Assembly (NCBI GenBank): GCA_934725345.1
Contig: CAKVBG010000042.1
Coordinates: 1 to 9,417, forward strand
Source: an uncultured Eubacteriales bacterium
GTDB lineage: Bacteria > Bacillota > Clostridia > Oscillospirales > Acutalibacteraceae
DNA: 9,417 bases
Reading direction: 5' to 3'
This document shows positions 1 through 6,173 of the stretch, piece by piece; position 1 is the first letter of the stretch; the number at the start of each line of letters is the position of its first letter. The notes under the pieces were generated by a model. The model was not told where the DNA came from, searched no databases, and saw only the letters and a list, made by a program, of their open reading frames with translations. The position numbers and the translations under genes were made by a program.

Positions 1-1
1 C

Positions 2-79
2 GTAGCGAATGCGATATGGAGTAATCTACATACTAGTATTTATAATATGAAGATTGCGACACCAAGGTATAAAAAATAA
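2..79 (+). CDS. Possible C-terminal tail of a truncated convergent gene
   Basis: Frame 2 is open from the window edge to a TAA at 77-79, giving 25 residues that end ATPRYKK. The composition (Trp, Tyr, Pro, a basic end) is compatible with a real protein tail, and a gene here would converge on glmS. The stretch is far too short to identify, and an open run of this length can arise by chance. No other evidence supports it. Confidence 0.27.
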   Translation, partial: VANAIWSNLHTSIYNMKIATPRYKK

Positions 80-120
80 TATATTATCAAATTCTATAGA
101 TATACATTTTTTTTAATTTA
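66..120. terminator. AT-rich zone after glmS, possible weak bidirectional terminator
   Basis: A perfect 12-base palindrome ATAATATATTAT (76-87) runs on the minus strand into a run of six T (complement of 71-76), just past the glmS stop. On the plus strand, short AT-only inverted repeats (GTATA 67-71 with TATAC 101-105; TCTATAGA 93-100) precede eight T at 107-114. The T tracts fit termination in either direction, but the stems contain almost no GC pairs. This is only a weak candidate. Confidence 0.3.
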
Positions 121-1950
121 TTATTCAACTGTAACTGATTTAGCTAAATTTCTAGGTTTATCAATATCGCAGCCTCTAAGTTTAGCAACATAATACGAAA
201 AAAGTTGGAGAGGAATTACAGCTAAAGATGATATTACGTTAGAGTTAATATCCGGGATGGTTATCAGGTCATCAGAAACTTGAGCAAGTTTACTTTGATA
301 TAGGGTAGAGGTTAAAGATAAGATTTTTGCACCTCGCGATTTAACTTCTCTTATGTTGCTGATCATTTTATCGACGAGTGAAGGCTGAGTTGCAAGAGCT
401 ATTACTAAAGTTTTATTATCTATCAGAGAAATCGTCCCATGTTTGAGTTCGCCTGCACCATATGCTTCAGAGTGAACATATGATATTTCTTTAAGTTTAA
501 GAGAGCCTTCCATGCATACGGCATAATCAAAATTTCGCCCTATAAAAAATACTTTTTCATATCTATGATATTTATCTGCTAAATTTTGAATGGTTTCTTT
601 TTCTTTCAAAACTTTCTGAATTTTGTTCGGCAAACTTTTTATATTTTCTAGAACTAGTTTAAATTCCTCATCAGATACTTTCCCGAGTTTTTGGGCTAAG
701 TGAAGACTTAGTATGTACATAAGTGCTAGTTGAGTACTATAAGCTTTAGTTGTTGCAACAGCTATTTCAGGTCCCGCGTGGGTATAAAGGACGTCGTCGG
801 ATTCGCTGGCAATAGTGCTTCCTACCACATTTACCACAGATAAAACTCTTGCACCTTTTGATTTAGCTTCACGCAAAGCAGCAATACTATCAGCTGTTTC
901 GCCGGACTGACTTATTATTATTACTAAAGTGTTTTTATCAACTATAGGGTTTCTGTACCTAAATTCAGAAGCTAAATCTACTTCTATTGTTTTTTTAATT
1001 AATTTTTCCATAAGATACTTTGCGGCGCACCCAACGTGATATGCAGAACCACAAGCCACGATACATACTTTATTCAAGCTATTTAGATATTCTTGGGAAA
1101 AATCAATATTATCGAGTTTTATTTTCATATCTGAAATTCTAGGAGATATTGTATCTTCCATCACTTTAGGTTGCTCCATAATTTCTTTCATCATAAAGTG
1201 TTCGTAACCATTTTTTTCTGCGGAGTCAAGTTTCCAATCTATAGTTTTTAAATTTTTTTCAGTTTTATTTCCGTTAAAGTCGTAAAGCTCAAAATCGTTA
1301 TATTTTATTACAGCTATTTGTTTTTCAGGTAACCTGCAAATAGTTCTGGTTTTTGAAAGCACAGCGGGAATATCTGAAGCGATATAGTTTTCCCCATCAC
1401 CTACTCCTATTATTAGCGGACTGTCTTTATTTACGGCAATTAGGGTATCGGGGTGATTTTTACAAATTATTCCCAGAGCAAAAGAACCTTCTAGGATATT
1501 AACTGTCTTTTTTACAGCTGCAAATATATCTCCATCATACAAGCTCTCAATTAGTTGAGCGATAACTTCAGTGTCGGTATCGGAGGCAAATTTAACTCCT
1601 TTTTGAATGAGCTTTTCTTTTATTTCTATGTAATTTTCTATAATTCCATTATGTACCAATGCTATCAAACCGCTGCTTGAAACATGGGGATGTGCATTGA
1701 TATCCGAAGGAACTCCGTGAGTTGCCCATCTTGTGTGCCCGATTCCTAAACTTGACGAAAATTCAGGTTTATTTTCTATAATATCCCTTATTACTTTTAG
1801 CCGGCCTTGTTTTTTTATTAATTCCATTTCCCCCGATTTAACGATAGCTATGCCTGAAGAGTCATAACCTCTGTATTCGAGTTTCTCCAGTCCACTGAGT
1901 AAAAAAGGCACTGCATTTTTTTTACCTATATATCCAACGATTCCACACAT
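121..1950 (-). CDS. glmS: Glutamine--fructose-6-phosphate aminotransferase (isomerizing)
   Basis: GlmS makes glucosamine-6-phosphate from fructose-6-phosphate and glutamine. This is the entry step to UDP-GlcNAc, and so to peptidoglycan, in the cytoplasm. The 609-residue length is normal for the family. Cys2 is the N-terminal nucleophile of the class II glutamine amidotransferase domain (about 1-220), with RGYDSSG near 27, GHTRWATHG near 71, HNGIIENY at 100-107 and DTDTEV at 124-129. Two SIS sugar-isomerase domains follow: CGSAYHVG and SQSGETADS mark the first, and SEAYGAGELKHG lies in the second. The C terminus KPRNLAKSVTVE is the characteristic active-site tail. The ATG is fixed by Cys2 and by an AAGGAG site at 1959-1964, 8 bases upstream. 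It has its own promoter and a short leader without a glmS ribozyme. Identity is certain. Confidence 0.98.
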   Translation of the reverse strand: MCGIVGYIGKKNAVPFLLSGLEKLEYRGYDSSGIAIVKSGEMELIKKQGRLKVIRDIIENKPEFSSSLGIGHTRWATHGVPSDINAHPHVSSSGLIALVHNGIIENYIEIKEKLIQKGVKFASDTDTEVIAQLIESLYDGDIFAAVKKTVNILEGSFALGIICKNHPDTLIAVNKDSPLIIGVGDGENYIASDIPAVLSKTRTICRLPEKQIAVIKYNDFELYDFNGNKTEKNLKTIDWKLDSAEKNGYEHFMMKEIMEQPKVMEDTISPRISDMKIKLDNIDFSQEYLNSLNKVCIVACGSAYHVGCAAKYLMEKLIKKTIEVDLASEFRYRNPIVDKNTLVIIISQSGETADSIAALREAKSKGARVLSVVNVVGSTIASESDDVLYTHAGPEIAVATTKAYSTQLALMYILSLHLAQKLGKVSDEEFKLVLENIKSLPNKIQKVLKEKETIQNLADKYHRYEKVFFIGRNFDYAVCMEGSLKLKEISYVHSEAYGAGELKHGTISLIDNKTLVIALATQPSLVDKMISNIREVKSRGAKILSLTSTLYQSKLAQVSDDLITIPDINSNVISSLAVIPLQLFSYYVAKLRGCDIDKPRNLAKSVTVE

Positions 1951-2011
1951 AATGTACTCTCCTTAAAAAATTAAATTGTTATAATTTGAAGTGATAAATT
2001 TCTCACAGCAT

Positions 2012-2040
2012 ATTATAATGACTATGAAAGTATATTTCAA
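2012..2040 (-). promoter_or_regulatory. Sigma-A-type promoter of glmS
   Basis: On the minus strand, TTGAAA (2035-2040) and TATAAT (2012-2017) are separated by exactly 17 bases. That is a near-consensus housekeeping promoter. Transcription should start near 2005, giving a leader of about 55 bases before the ATG at 1950. The -35 box is one arm of an inverted repeat, TTTCAA 2035-2040 with TTGAAA 2052-2057. The promoter sits in the 121-base gap after the nif3-family gene, where I see no convincing terminator, so read-through from upstream is also possible. Confidence 0.75.
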
Positions 2041-2071
2041 TTTATATTGATTTGAAAACAAACTTTATAAT

Positions 2072-2839
2072 TTATAGATATTTAATCTCATCACAGCAAG
2101 TTTTGGAGGCTTTAAATTTTATGTTTTTGAATTTTTGCTCTAGCATAAGTTTAAGTGGGTTAATTATAACGTTTTCGGTTTTAAAATGACCTGCATCCAC
2201 AACAGTTATTCCAAGTTGATTAGCAAGGAGTATTTGACTGTGTTTTATTTCGCCGGTTACAAAAGCATCTGCTCCAGCTTTTTTTGCATTGATAACGAAT
2301 TCTCCTCCAGAGCCCGAACAAACTGCCACTGTTTTTATGGTATGATTTGAATTTTGAGTGTATCTCAAGCCTTCACACGAAAGCTGCTTTTTAACAAATT
2401 GGGCGAATTCTTCGGGAGATAAGCTTTTCGGAAGCGAGCCTATAATTCCTAAAGAGTAGTCTTTGGTAGTGATTAAAGCGGAAATGTTTTCTAAATTCAA
2501 AGTCTTTGCTAGATGAAAATTTACCCCCTGAGCAGCAACATCTAGATTTGTATGGGCGCAAATTGCATTTATTCCGTACTTAACCAGCAGCGCCACAGGG
2601 CTATCGAACTCAATTTTTTTAAGGGGGTTAAATATGATAGGGTGATGGCTTATAATTAGCTGTGCACCGAATTTAAAAGCTTCTCCGCATACTTCTTTGG
2701 TTATGTCAAGTGCGATAAGTGCTTTTTTTACTTCAATATCTAAGTTCCCTACTAGGAGTCCTGTGTTATCAAAACTCATGGATTTTTCAAATGGAGCAAT
2801 TTGATCTAAAAATTCATACACATTTTTTACTTTACTCAT
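2072..2839 (-). CDS. Nif3-like dinuclear metal centre protein (YqfO family)
   Basis: This 255-residue protein belongs to the Nif3/YqfO/YbgI family, which forms toroidal hexamers with a dinuclear metal site; its cellular role is not settled. The metal-ligand motifs are visible: SHHP at 64-67, HTNLD at 96-100, and DAGHFKTE at 215-222, where the His and Glu complete the site. The length matches the compact form without the central PII-like insert found in the longer Bacillus YqfO. The ATG overlaps the TGA of trmK by four bases (ATGA), and AAGGAGA sits 6 bases upstream, so the two genes are translationally coupled. The same trmK-yqfO order is known in Bacillus subtilis (yqfN-yqfO). Family assignment is firm; biochemical function is not. 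Confidence 0.92.
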   Translation of the reverse strand: MSKVKNVYEFLDQIAPFEKSMSFDNTGLLVGNLDIEVKKALIALDITKEVCGEAFKFGAQLIISHHPIIFNPLKKIEFDSPVALLVKYGINAICAHTNLDVAAQGVNFHLAKTLNLENISALITTKDYSLGIIGSLPKSLSPEEFAQFVKKQLSCEGLRYTQNSNHTIKTVAVCSGSGGEFVINAKKAGADAFVTGEIKHSQILLANQLGITVVDAGHFKTENVIINPLKLMLEQKFKNIKFKASKTCCDEIKYL

Positions 2840-3543
2840 TTAATATCTCCTTTTTGAGTGGATAGGATATCATTTAATTCTTCAATTATTTTTGAATAAT
2901 ATTGTTCTTGTGCTTCATCGTTTTTAATGATAGCACCTTTTTTTCTATTGTTTAGGTCATTTAGAATTTTAAGAAAATAGAATTTAGCATCTTCATTCTT
3001 AGTGGGGATTAAAAAACCAGTATAAATTTGCAGTGGAGAGAGCGTATAGGGTTGTGAAGTAAAAGTTGCTTTCAAAACAGTATAAACTTTCCCCGAACAT
3101 CTAACAGCAACTTCTTGATGAATTTTGTATCCTTGCTGTGCAAGATACATTCTTAAAACATTTTCATATTTCATAGGCTGGAGAATAAATTCTTTTTGAT
3201 TTTTATTTTCCCAAGTGCATTCTTGAAGGATTTTAGAAATCAAATTTCCACCCATTCCGGCAATAATTATAGTATCTACTTCACCTTGGTTAATATTTTT
3301 CAATCCATCTGAAATACGAGTTTCAATTGAATCTTCTAATCCAAACAATTTTATATTAGACTTAGCTATGTTTAGGGGTTCATCGCGTAAATCACAAGCA
3401 ATTGCGTAGGATATTTTATTTTGAATTGTTAGATATATAGGGAGGTAGGCGTGGTCAGTTCCAACGTCTGCAACACGGCTTTGTGGAGTTACTAAATCAG
3501 CGCATTGCAGTAATCTTTTGCAAATATTTAGTTTTTTGTTCAT
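2836..3543 (-). CDS. trmK: tRNA (adenine(22)-N(1))-methyltransferase
   Basis: TrmK methylates N1 of adenine 22 in the D-stem region of tRNA, using S-adenosylmethionine. With the start used here the protein has 235 residues, the usual family size. DVGTDHAYLP at 26-35 is the SAM-binding motif I, characteristic of this family. IIAGMGG at 93-99 and LQPM at 121-124 are further hallmarks, and the C-terminal third is helical. The reading frame continues upstream to a TTG at 3663, adding 40 hydrophobic residues. I reject that extension because it has no ribosome binding site, crosses an apparent terminator hairpin and is foreign to the family. The ATG at 3543 has AAGGTGA (3548-3554) at good spacing. 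Its stop overlaps the start of the nif3-family gene. Confidence 0.93.
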   Translation of the reverse strand: MNKKLNICKRLLQCADLVTPQSRVADVGTDHAYLPIYLTIQNKISYAIACDLRDEPLNIAKSNIKLFGLEDSIETRISDGLKNINQGEVDTIIIAGMGGNLISKILQECTWENKNQKEFILQPMKYENVLRMYLAQQGYKIHQEVAVRCSGKVYTVLKATFTSQPYTLSPLQIYTGFLIPTKNEDAKFYFLKILNDLNNRKKGAIIKNDEAQEQYYSKIIEELNDILSTQKGDIK

Positions 3544-3595
3544 CAAATCACCTTGAATAATTTTTAAAAATAAATACAAAAAAACGCATACCGCC

Positions 3596-3644
3596 AAAAA
3601 CTTCGGAAGAACTTTTAAAAATATGAAAAATAACTTCTTCCGAA
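3596..3644 (-). terminator. Hairpin with T tract upstream of trmK
   Basis: TTCGGAAGAA (plus strand 3602-3611) and TTCTTCCGAA (3635-3644) form a perfect 10-base-pair inverted repeat around a 23-base AT-rich loop. Read on the minus strand, the distal arm is followed by G and then TTTTT (complement of 3596-3600), as in an intrinsic terminator. The long loop makes it weaker than a textbook example. It lies in the 143-base gap between the coiled-coil gene and trmK, so it may end or attenuate the upstream transcript. I found no clear promoter between it and trmK. Confidence 0.5.
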
Positions 3645-3661
3645 AACGATACGCCTTTTCC

Positions 3662-3688
3662 AAAACTATTGCTACTTATACAATAGCT
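3662..3688 (-). terminator. Small hairpin right after the coiled-coil gene
   Basis: On the minus strand CTATTG (3681-3686 complement) and CAATAG (3666-3671 complement) pair around a 9-base loop. TTTT (complement of 3662-3665) follows at once. The stem begins at the stop codon of the coiled-coil gene. One extra A-T pair and one G-T pair may extend the stem. It is a modest AT-rich stem, best seen as the first of two tandem termination signals. Confidence 0.35.
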
Positions 3689-4154
3689 AACTCTTTGATT
3701 CTAACATATCAGACTTAAATGCTTTTTGAATTGTGCGAATTTCTGTGAGGTAACTAGTTATGGTTTCTTCTAGATGTTTCATAACCTTTTGAGCATATTC
3801 CTCAGAGGATTTTCTTATCTCTTTAGCTCTTGATTCTGCCTCGGAGATTATAGATTCAGCTCTTGCTTGGGCGGCTTTAGTTATCTCGTTTTTATTTATT
3901 AAACTTTTTATTTTTTCTTCAGAAGTTCTGAGCATAAATTCAGCTTCGTTTTTGGTTTTTTCTATTATAGTTGAGCGGTCTTGAACAATCTTTTTAGCCT
4001 GAACTATTTCTCCGGGTAAATTTTCTTTTAGCTCCTCAATGGCGTCTCTTATTCTATGGATATCCAAAACCACTTTTCCCCCCGACATAGGCAACTGCCA
4101 AGAAGAATCCAAAGTGGATTCAAGAATATCTATTAATTTTTCAATGCTGGTCAT
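3687..4154 (-). CDS. Conserved clostridial coiled-coil protein of unknown function
   Basis: This is a 155-residue soluble protein with no signal peptide and no membrane segment. Residues 1-50 form a small conserved head, ending in IRDAIEELKENLPGEI at 36-50. Residues of about 50-145 are an almost uninterrupted charged helix rich in Glu, Lys, Ala and Arg (for example AQARAESIISEAESRAKEIR at 95-114), and should form a long coiled coil. Proteins of this type are often labelled 'ATPase' or compared with DivIVA or ATP-synthase subunit b because of the heptads. No nucleotide-binding motif is present, so I infer no catalytic role. It lies 21 bases downstream of rsmD in the same operon, with a modest AGGGA site 4 bases before ATG. 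A scaffold or division/wall-organising role is possible but unsupported. Confidence 0.85.
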   Translation of the reverse strand: MTSIEKLIDILESTLDSSWQLPMSGGKVVLDIHRIRDAIEELKENLPGEIVQAKKIVQDRSTIIEKTKNEAEFMLRTSEEKIKSLINKNEITKAAQARAESIISEAESRAKEIRKSSEEYAQKVMKHLEETITSYLTEIRTIQKAFKSDMLESKS

Positions 4155-4175
4155 CGAATCCCTACTTTCAATAAA

Positions 4176-4736
4176 TTAAATATCTTTTATATTTTCAAAT
4201 TGATGTTCATACATATTTAGAGCTATTCTACCATAATGATACTTTTTTCGCAAATTAAAACTTAGAATATTTTCGGGCAAGTTTTCGCAAGATAGTGTCT
4301 CACACACGATAATTTCAGGTGGAAACTTAAGCTCGGCGAGTTTCTGAAGAGCCTGAAAAAGTAGTTCTGTTGCTTTATAGGGAGGATCTAAAAAAGCGAT
4401 ATCTATTTTTGTTTGTTTGTTTTGAAGGAAATTTAGTGCATCAGTAGTATATAAACAGATGTTTCCGCCGTGATTTACTTTATCTATGTTTTTTTGAATC
4501 AATTTAGAGTTTGATTTTTCCTTTTCCACGATTATAACTCTTTCAGCACCTTGGCTAAAGGCTTCTATGCCTATTTGGCCCGTGCCTCCGAATAAATCTA
4601 AAAACACCTTACCGCTGAGCTTAAATCTTAAGATATCAAACAAAGACTTTTTAATTCTATCTTTTGTGGGGCGTAAATCTTCATTCTTGAGCGACTTTAA
4701 TTTCAGTCCCCGCACGTTTCCTGCATTTATGTGCAT
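4176..4736 (-). CDS. rsmD: 16S rRNA (guanine(966)-N(2))-methyltransferase
   Basis: RsmD methylates the 2-amino group of G966 in 16S rRNA during 30S assembly, using SAM. With the start used here the protein has 186 residues. The N terminus MHINAGNVRGLKL matches the family opening. RPTKDRIKKSLFDIL at 22-36 is the conserved RNA-side motif, DLFGGTGQIGIEA at 47-59 is SAM motif I, and DPPY at 117-120 is the catalytic motif of N-methyltransferases. A GTG at 4748 in frame would add four residues, but it lies inside the AAAGGTG binding site (4746-4752) that serves the ATG at 4736. That site also overlaps the stop codon of the isomerase gene, so the two are tightly coupled. The usual neighbour coaD is not adjacent. 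Confidence 0.95.
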   Translation of the reverse strand: MHINAGNVRGLKLKSLKNEDLRPTKDRIKKSLFDILRFKLSGKVFLDLFGGTGQIGIEAFSQGAERVIIVEKEKSNSKLIQKNIDKVNHGGNICLYTTDALNFLQNKQTKIDIAFLDPPYKATELLFQALQKLAELKFPPEIIVCETLSCENLPENILSFNLRKKYHYGRIALNMYEHQFENIKDI

Positions 4737-4751
4737 ACTTATATTCACCTT

Positions 4752-5582
4752 TTAAGCGTATTTACAAATTTCAGCTTTTTCAATTTTAATTTCTTGGACC
4801 GGTTTGTCTTCTGAGTTTGTTTCTTGATTTGAAATTTTATCTACAACGTCCATTCCTTCGAATACCTGTCCAAAAACAGTGTGACCTCTACCAGAAGTGC
4901 TGTAGTAACCGTCTAAAGTAGGGTTACCACCAACTTTTTCGTATAAATCCTTAATTTCGGAATTTAATTTAGACATATCAACTGTGGTACCGTACTGTTT
5001 AGTGTAGAGAGAAGGGTTTTTCTTATATTCCTTGTATGGTTCTTCGAAATCTGCCCAAGTGAAAGACTCTGGGCTACAGTCATTTATAAAGAACTGACTA
5101 CCATTTGTGTTAGGCCCACAGTTAGCCATAGCAACTGCCCCTGTGATATTAAATAGTTTATCACAGAATTCGTCTTCAAAAGCTTTGCCCCAAATGCTTT
5201 CACCGCCCATACCTGTACCTGTAGGGTCTCCGCCTTGAATCATAAAATTTTTTATAACTCTATGGAACGTAACGCCGTCATAGTACCCTTTTGAACAAAG
5301 GGCTTTAAAGTTTTCGACTGTTTTCGGACATTCTTCAGGGAAAAGTCTAATTTTGAATTCACCTAAATTAGTTTTAAACACGGCAATTTCTTCCTGTGAA
5401 GCGGGCTTTTCCAACTGATATCCAACTTCCTTAGTTGATTTTTGAGCCTCAGCGGTGGAAGTTGTATTCGTGCTTTGAGAATTATTTATTTTAACAGGAT
5501 AAGTTTGCTCGGAATTTTGAGAACATGCCGTAAGAGAAACTAAAGTACAAGATAATATAACCATACTTACCAATTTTTTCAA
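4752..5582 (-). CDS. Lipoprotein peptidyl-prolyl cis-trans isomerase, cyclophilin type
   Basis: This is a cyclophilin that should be anchored to the outer face of the membrane and help fold exported proteins. The first 20 residues are a lipoprotein signal: lysines at 2-3, a hydrophobic core, and the lipobox LTAC at 17-20 with Cys20 as the lipidated residue. A Ser/Thr/Asn-rich linker runs to about 60. The cyclophilin domain shows FHRV at 106-109 (catalytic Arg), QGGDP at 116-120, NGSQFFI at 160-166 and HTVFGQVFEGMDVVDKI at 234-250. About 65 residues rich in Tyr, Lys and Glu separate QFFI from HTVFG, where simple cyclophilins have roughly a dozen, and the usual WLDGKH is replaced by PTLDG with a displaced GRGH. 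The TTG start at 5582 is preferred over TTG 5600 because AAAGGGG (5591-5597) lies 8 bases upstream. First gene of the minus-strand operon. Confidence 0.93.
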   Translation of the reverse strand: MKKLVSMVILSCTLVSLTACSQNSEQTYPVKINNSQSTNTTSTAEAQKSTKEVGYQLEKPASQEEIAVFKTNLGEFKIRLFPEECPKTVENFKALCSKGYYDGVTFHRVIKNFMIQGGDPTGTGMGGESIWGKAFEDEFCDKLFNITGAVAMANCGPNTNGSQFFINDCSPESFTWADFEEPYKEYKKNPSLYTKQYGTTVDMSKLNSEIKDLYEKVGGNPTLDGYYSTSGRGHTVFGQVFEGMDVVDKISNQETNSEDKPVQEIKIEKAEICKYA

Positions 5583-5617
5583 TTTAAATTCCCCTTTCAA
5601 GTACTGTTTGAAAAATT

Positions 5618-5646
5618 ATTATACACATCTCTAGCACGTCGTGCAA
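5618..5646 (-). promoter_or_regulatory. Promoter of the minus-strand operon
   Basis: Minus-strand TTGCAC (5641-5646) and TATAAT (5618-5623) are separated by 17 bases. The -10 box is perfect, while the -35 matches only the leading TTG. Transcription should begin near 5611, leaving a leader of under 30 bases before the TTG start at 5582. A GC-rich palindrome overlaps the -35 box, so a weak basal promoter under a regulator is plausible. Confidence 0.6.
5634..5644. promoter_or_regulatory. Palindromic operator candidate between divergent promoters
   Basis: GCACG-T-CGTGC is a perfect 5-base inverted repeat with a one-base centre, strikingly GC-rich for its AT-rich surroundings. It overlaps the -35 box of the minus-strand promoter by four bases and ends 14 bases before the -35 of the plus-strand promoter. 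Position and symmetry fit a dimeric repressor or activator site. The cognate protein is unknown, and I see no second copy in the window. Confidence 0.4.
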
Positions 5647-5658
5647 TACAATTCAAAA

Positions 5659-5687
5659 TTAACATAATCCAGTCTTATGCATATAAT
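5659..5687 (+). promoter_or_regulatory. Sigma-A-type promoter of the cysteine-rich protein gene
   Basis: TTAACA (5659-5664) and TATAAT (5682-5687) are spaced by exactly 17 bases, matching consensus at 11 of 12 positions. Transcription should start near 5694, giving a leader of about 95 bases. The promoter is divergent from that of the isomerase operon. The box CATATAAT resembles sporulation sigma-E -10 elements, but no -35 of that type lies at the right distance. Confidence 0.72.
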
Positions 5688-5692
5688 GGTAA

Positions 5693-5747
5693 TAGAGTTG
5701 ATTATGAAGCTTTGAGAGTGAACTTCGATTAGCTTTTTGCAACTCTA
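5693..5747 (+). promoter_or_regulatory. 5' leader hairpin of the cysteine-rich protein mRNA
   Basis: TAGAGTTG (5693-5700) pairs perfectly with CAACTCTA (5740-5747), and an inner AAGCT (5707-5711) pairs with AGCTT (5731-5735). The outer stem begins at the predicted transcription start and ends well before the ribosome binding site at 5771. This placement fits a 5' stabilising stem-loop rather than a terminator. No T tract follows. Confidence 0.45.
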
Positions 5748-5789
5748 AATTATAAGGATACAAACTTTAAAAGGAGGACAAAAATCATT

Positions 5790-6152
5790 ATGGAATACGA
5801 AAAATCATATATACCTCGTCCAGAGATGTGCCCTGTGATGGGAACGCAAGAGGTACTAATTGGCGTACCGGTTGAAGTAAAACCTTTTGCTGAAGTCGGG
5901 AGAGTAAAAACGAAATGTATTGGCGGTCCGATTATAAAAAGAGGAAGTTTATCATGTGAGGGCAAACCTAGAGAGACGTGTAAATTTACTATAAGCCAAA
6001 AAATGCGTATAGAAGTACCTGTGGCATTTGGAGCAAAAACTCAAGTTGGTCAAGCGAGAGTTGATTGCAACTGTTCTGAGGAATCTCATGAGCCTTGTGG
6101 CGGTGAAGGTTGTTCAGAGCAACCAGGTGATTGTCCTGGTGTTATGGGATAA
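5790..6152 (+). CDS. Cysteine-rich protein with two 30-residue modules, unknown function
   Basis: This is a 120-residue protein that I cannot assign to a named family. It has nine cysteines (14, 43, 56, 64, 93, 95, 103, 108, 115), no signal peptide and no membrane helix. Residues 14-43 and 64-93 are copies of one module, C-x5-Q-x3-I-x-VPV-x7-VG-x5-C, offset by exactly 50 residues. The segment between them holds a Gly/Pro turn and Cys56. The last 27 residues, from Cys95 on, are Gly-, Glu- and Cys-rich and look disordered or metal-binding. AAGGAGG (5771-5777) lies 12 bases before the ATG, somewhat far, but no better start exists. It is monocistronic, with its own promoter, leader hairpin and terminator, and base use resembles its neighbours. 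A spore-coat, structural or metal-binding role is conceivable; none is demonstrated. Confidence 0.85.
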   Translation: MEYEKSYIPRPEMCPVMGTQEVLIGVPVEVKPFAEVGRVKTKCIGGPIIKRGSLSCEGKPRETCKFTISQKMRIEVPVAFGAKTQVGQARVDCNCSEESHEPCGGEGCSEQPGDCPGVMG

Positions 6153-6173
6153 AATAAAAATTTGATTGAACTT

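Noticed and set aside
3544..3663. N-terminal extension of trmK with a hydrophobic, membrane-like segment
   Set aside because: It would begin at a TTG without a binding site, spans the terminator-like hairpin, and is absent from the family; ATG 3543 has a good site and gives the usual length.
4567..4755. Plus-strand open frame inside rsmD
   Set aside because: It lies antisense over conserved rsmD codons, with no binding site or recognisable protein features.
5659..5687. Sporulation sigma-E promoter for the cysteine-rich gene
   Set aside because: CATATAAT resembles a sigma-E -10, but no matching -35 is found at about 14 bases; the 17-base-spaced sigma-A boxes fit much better.
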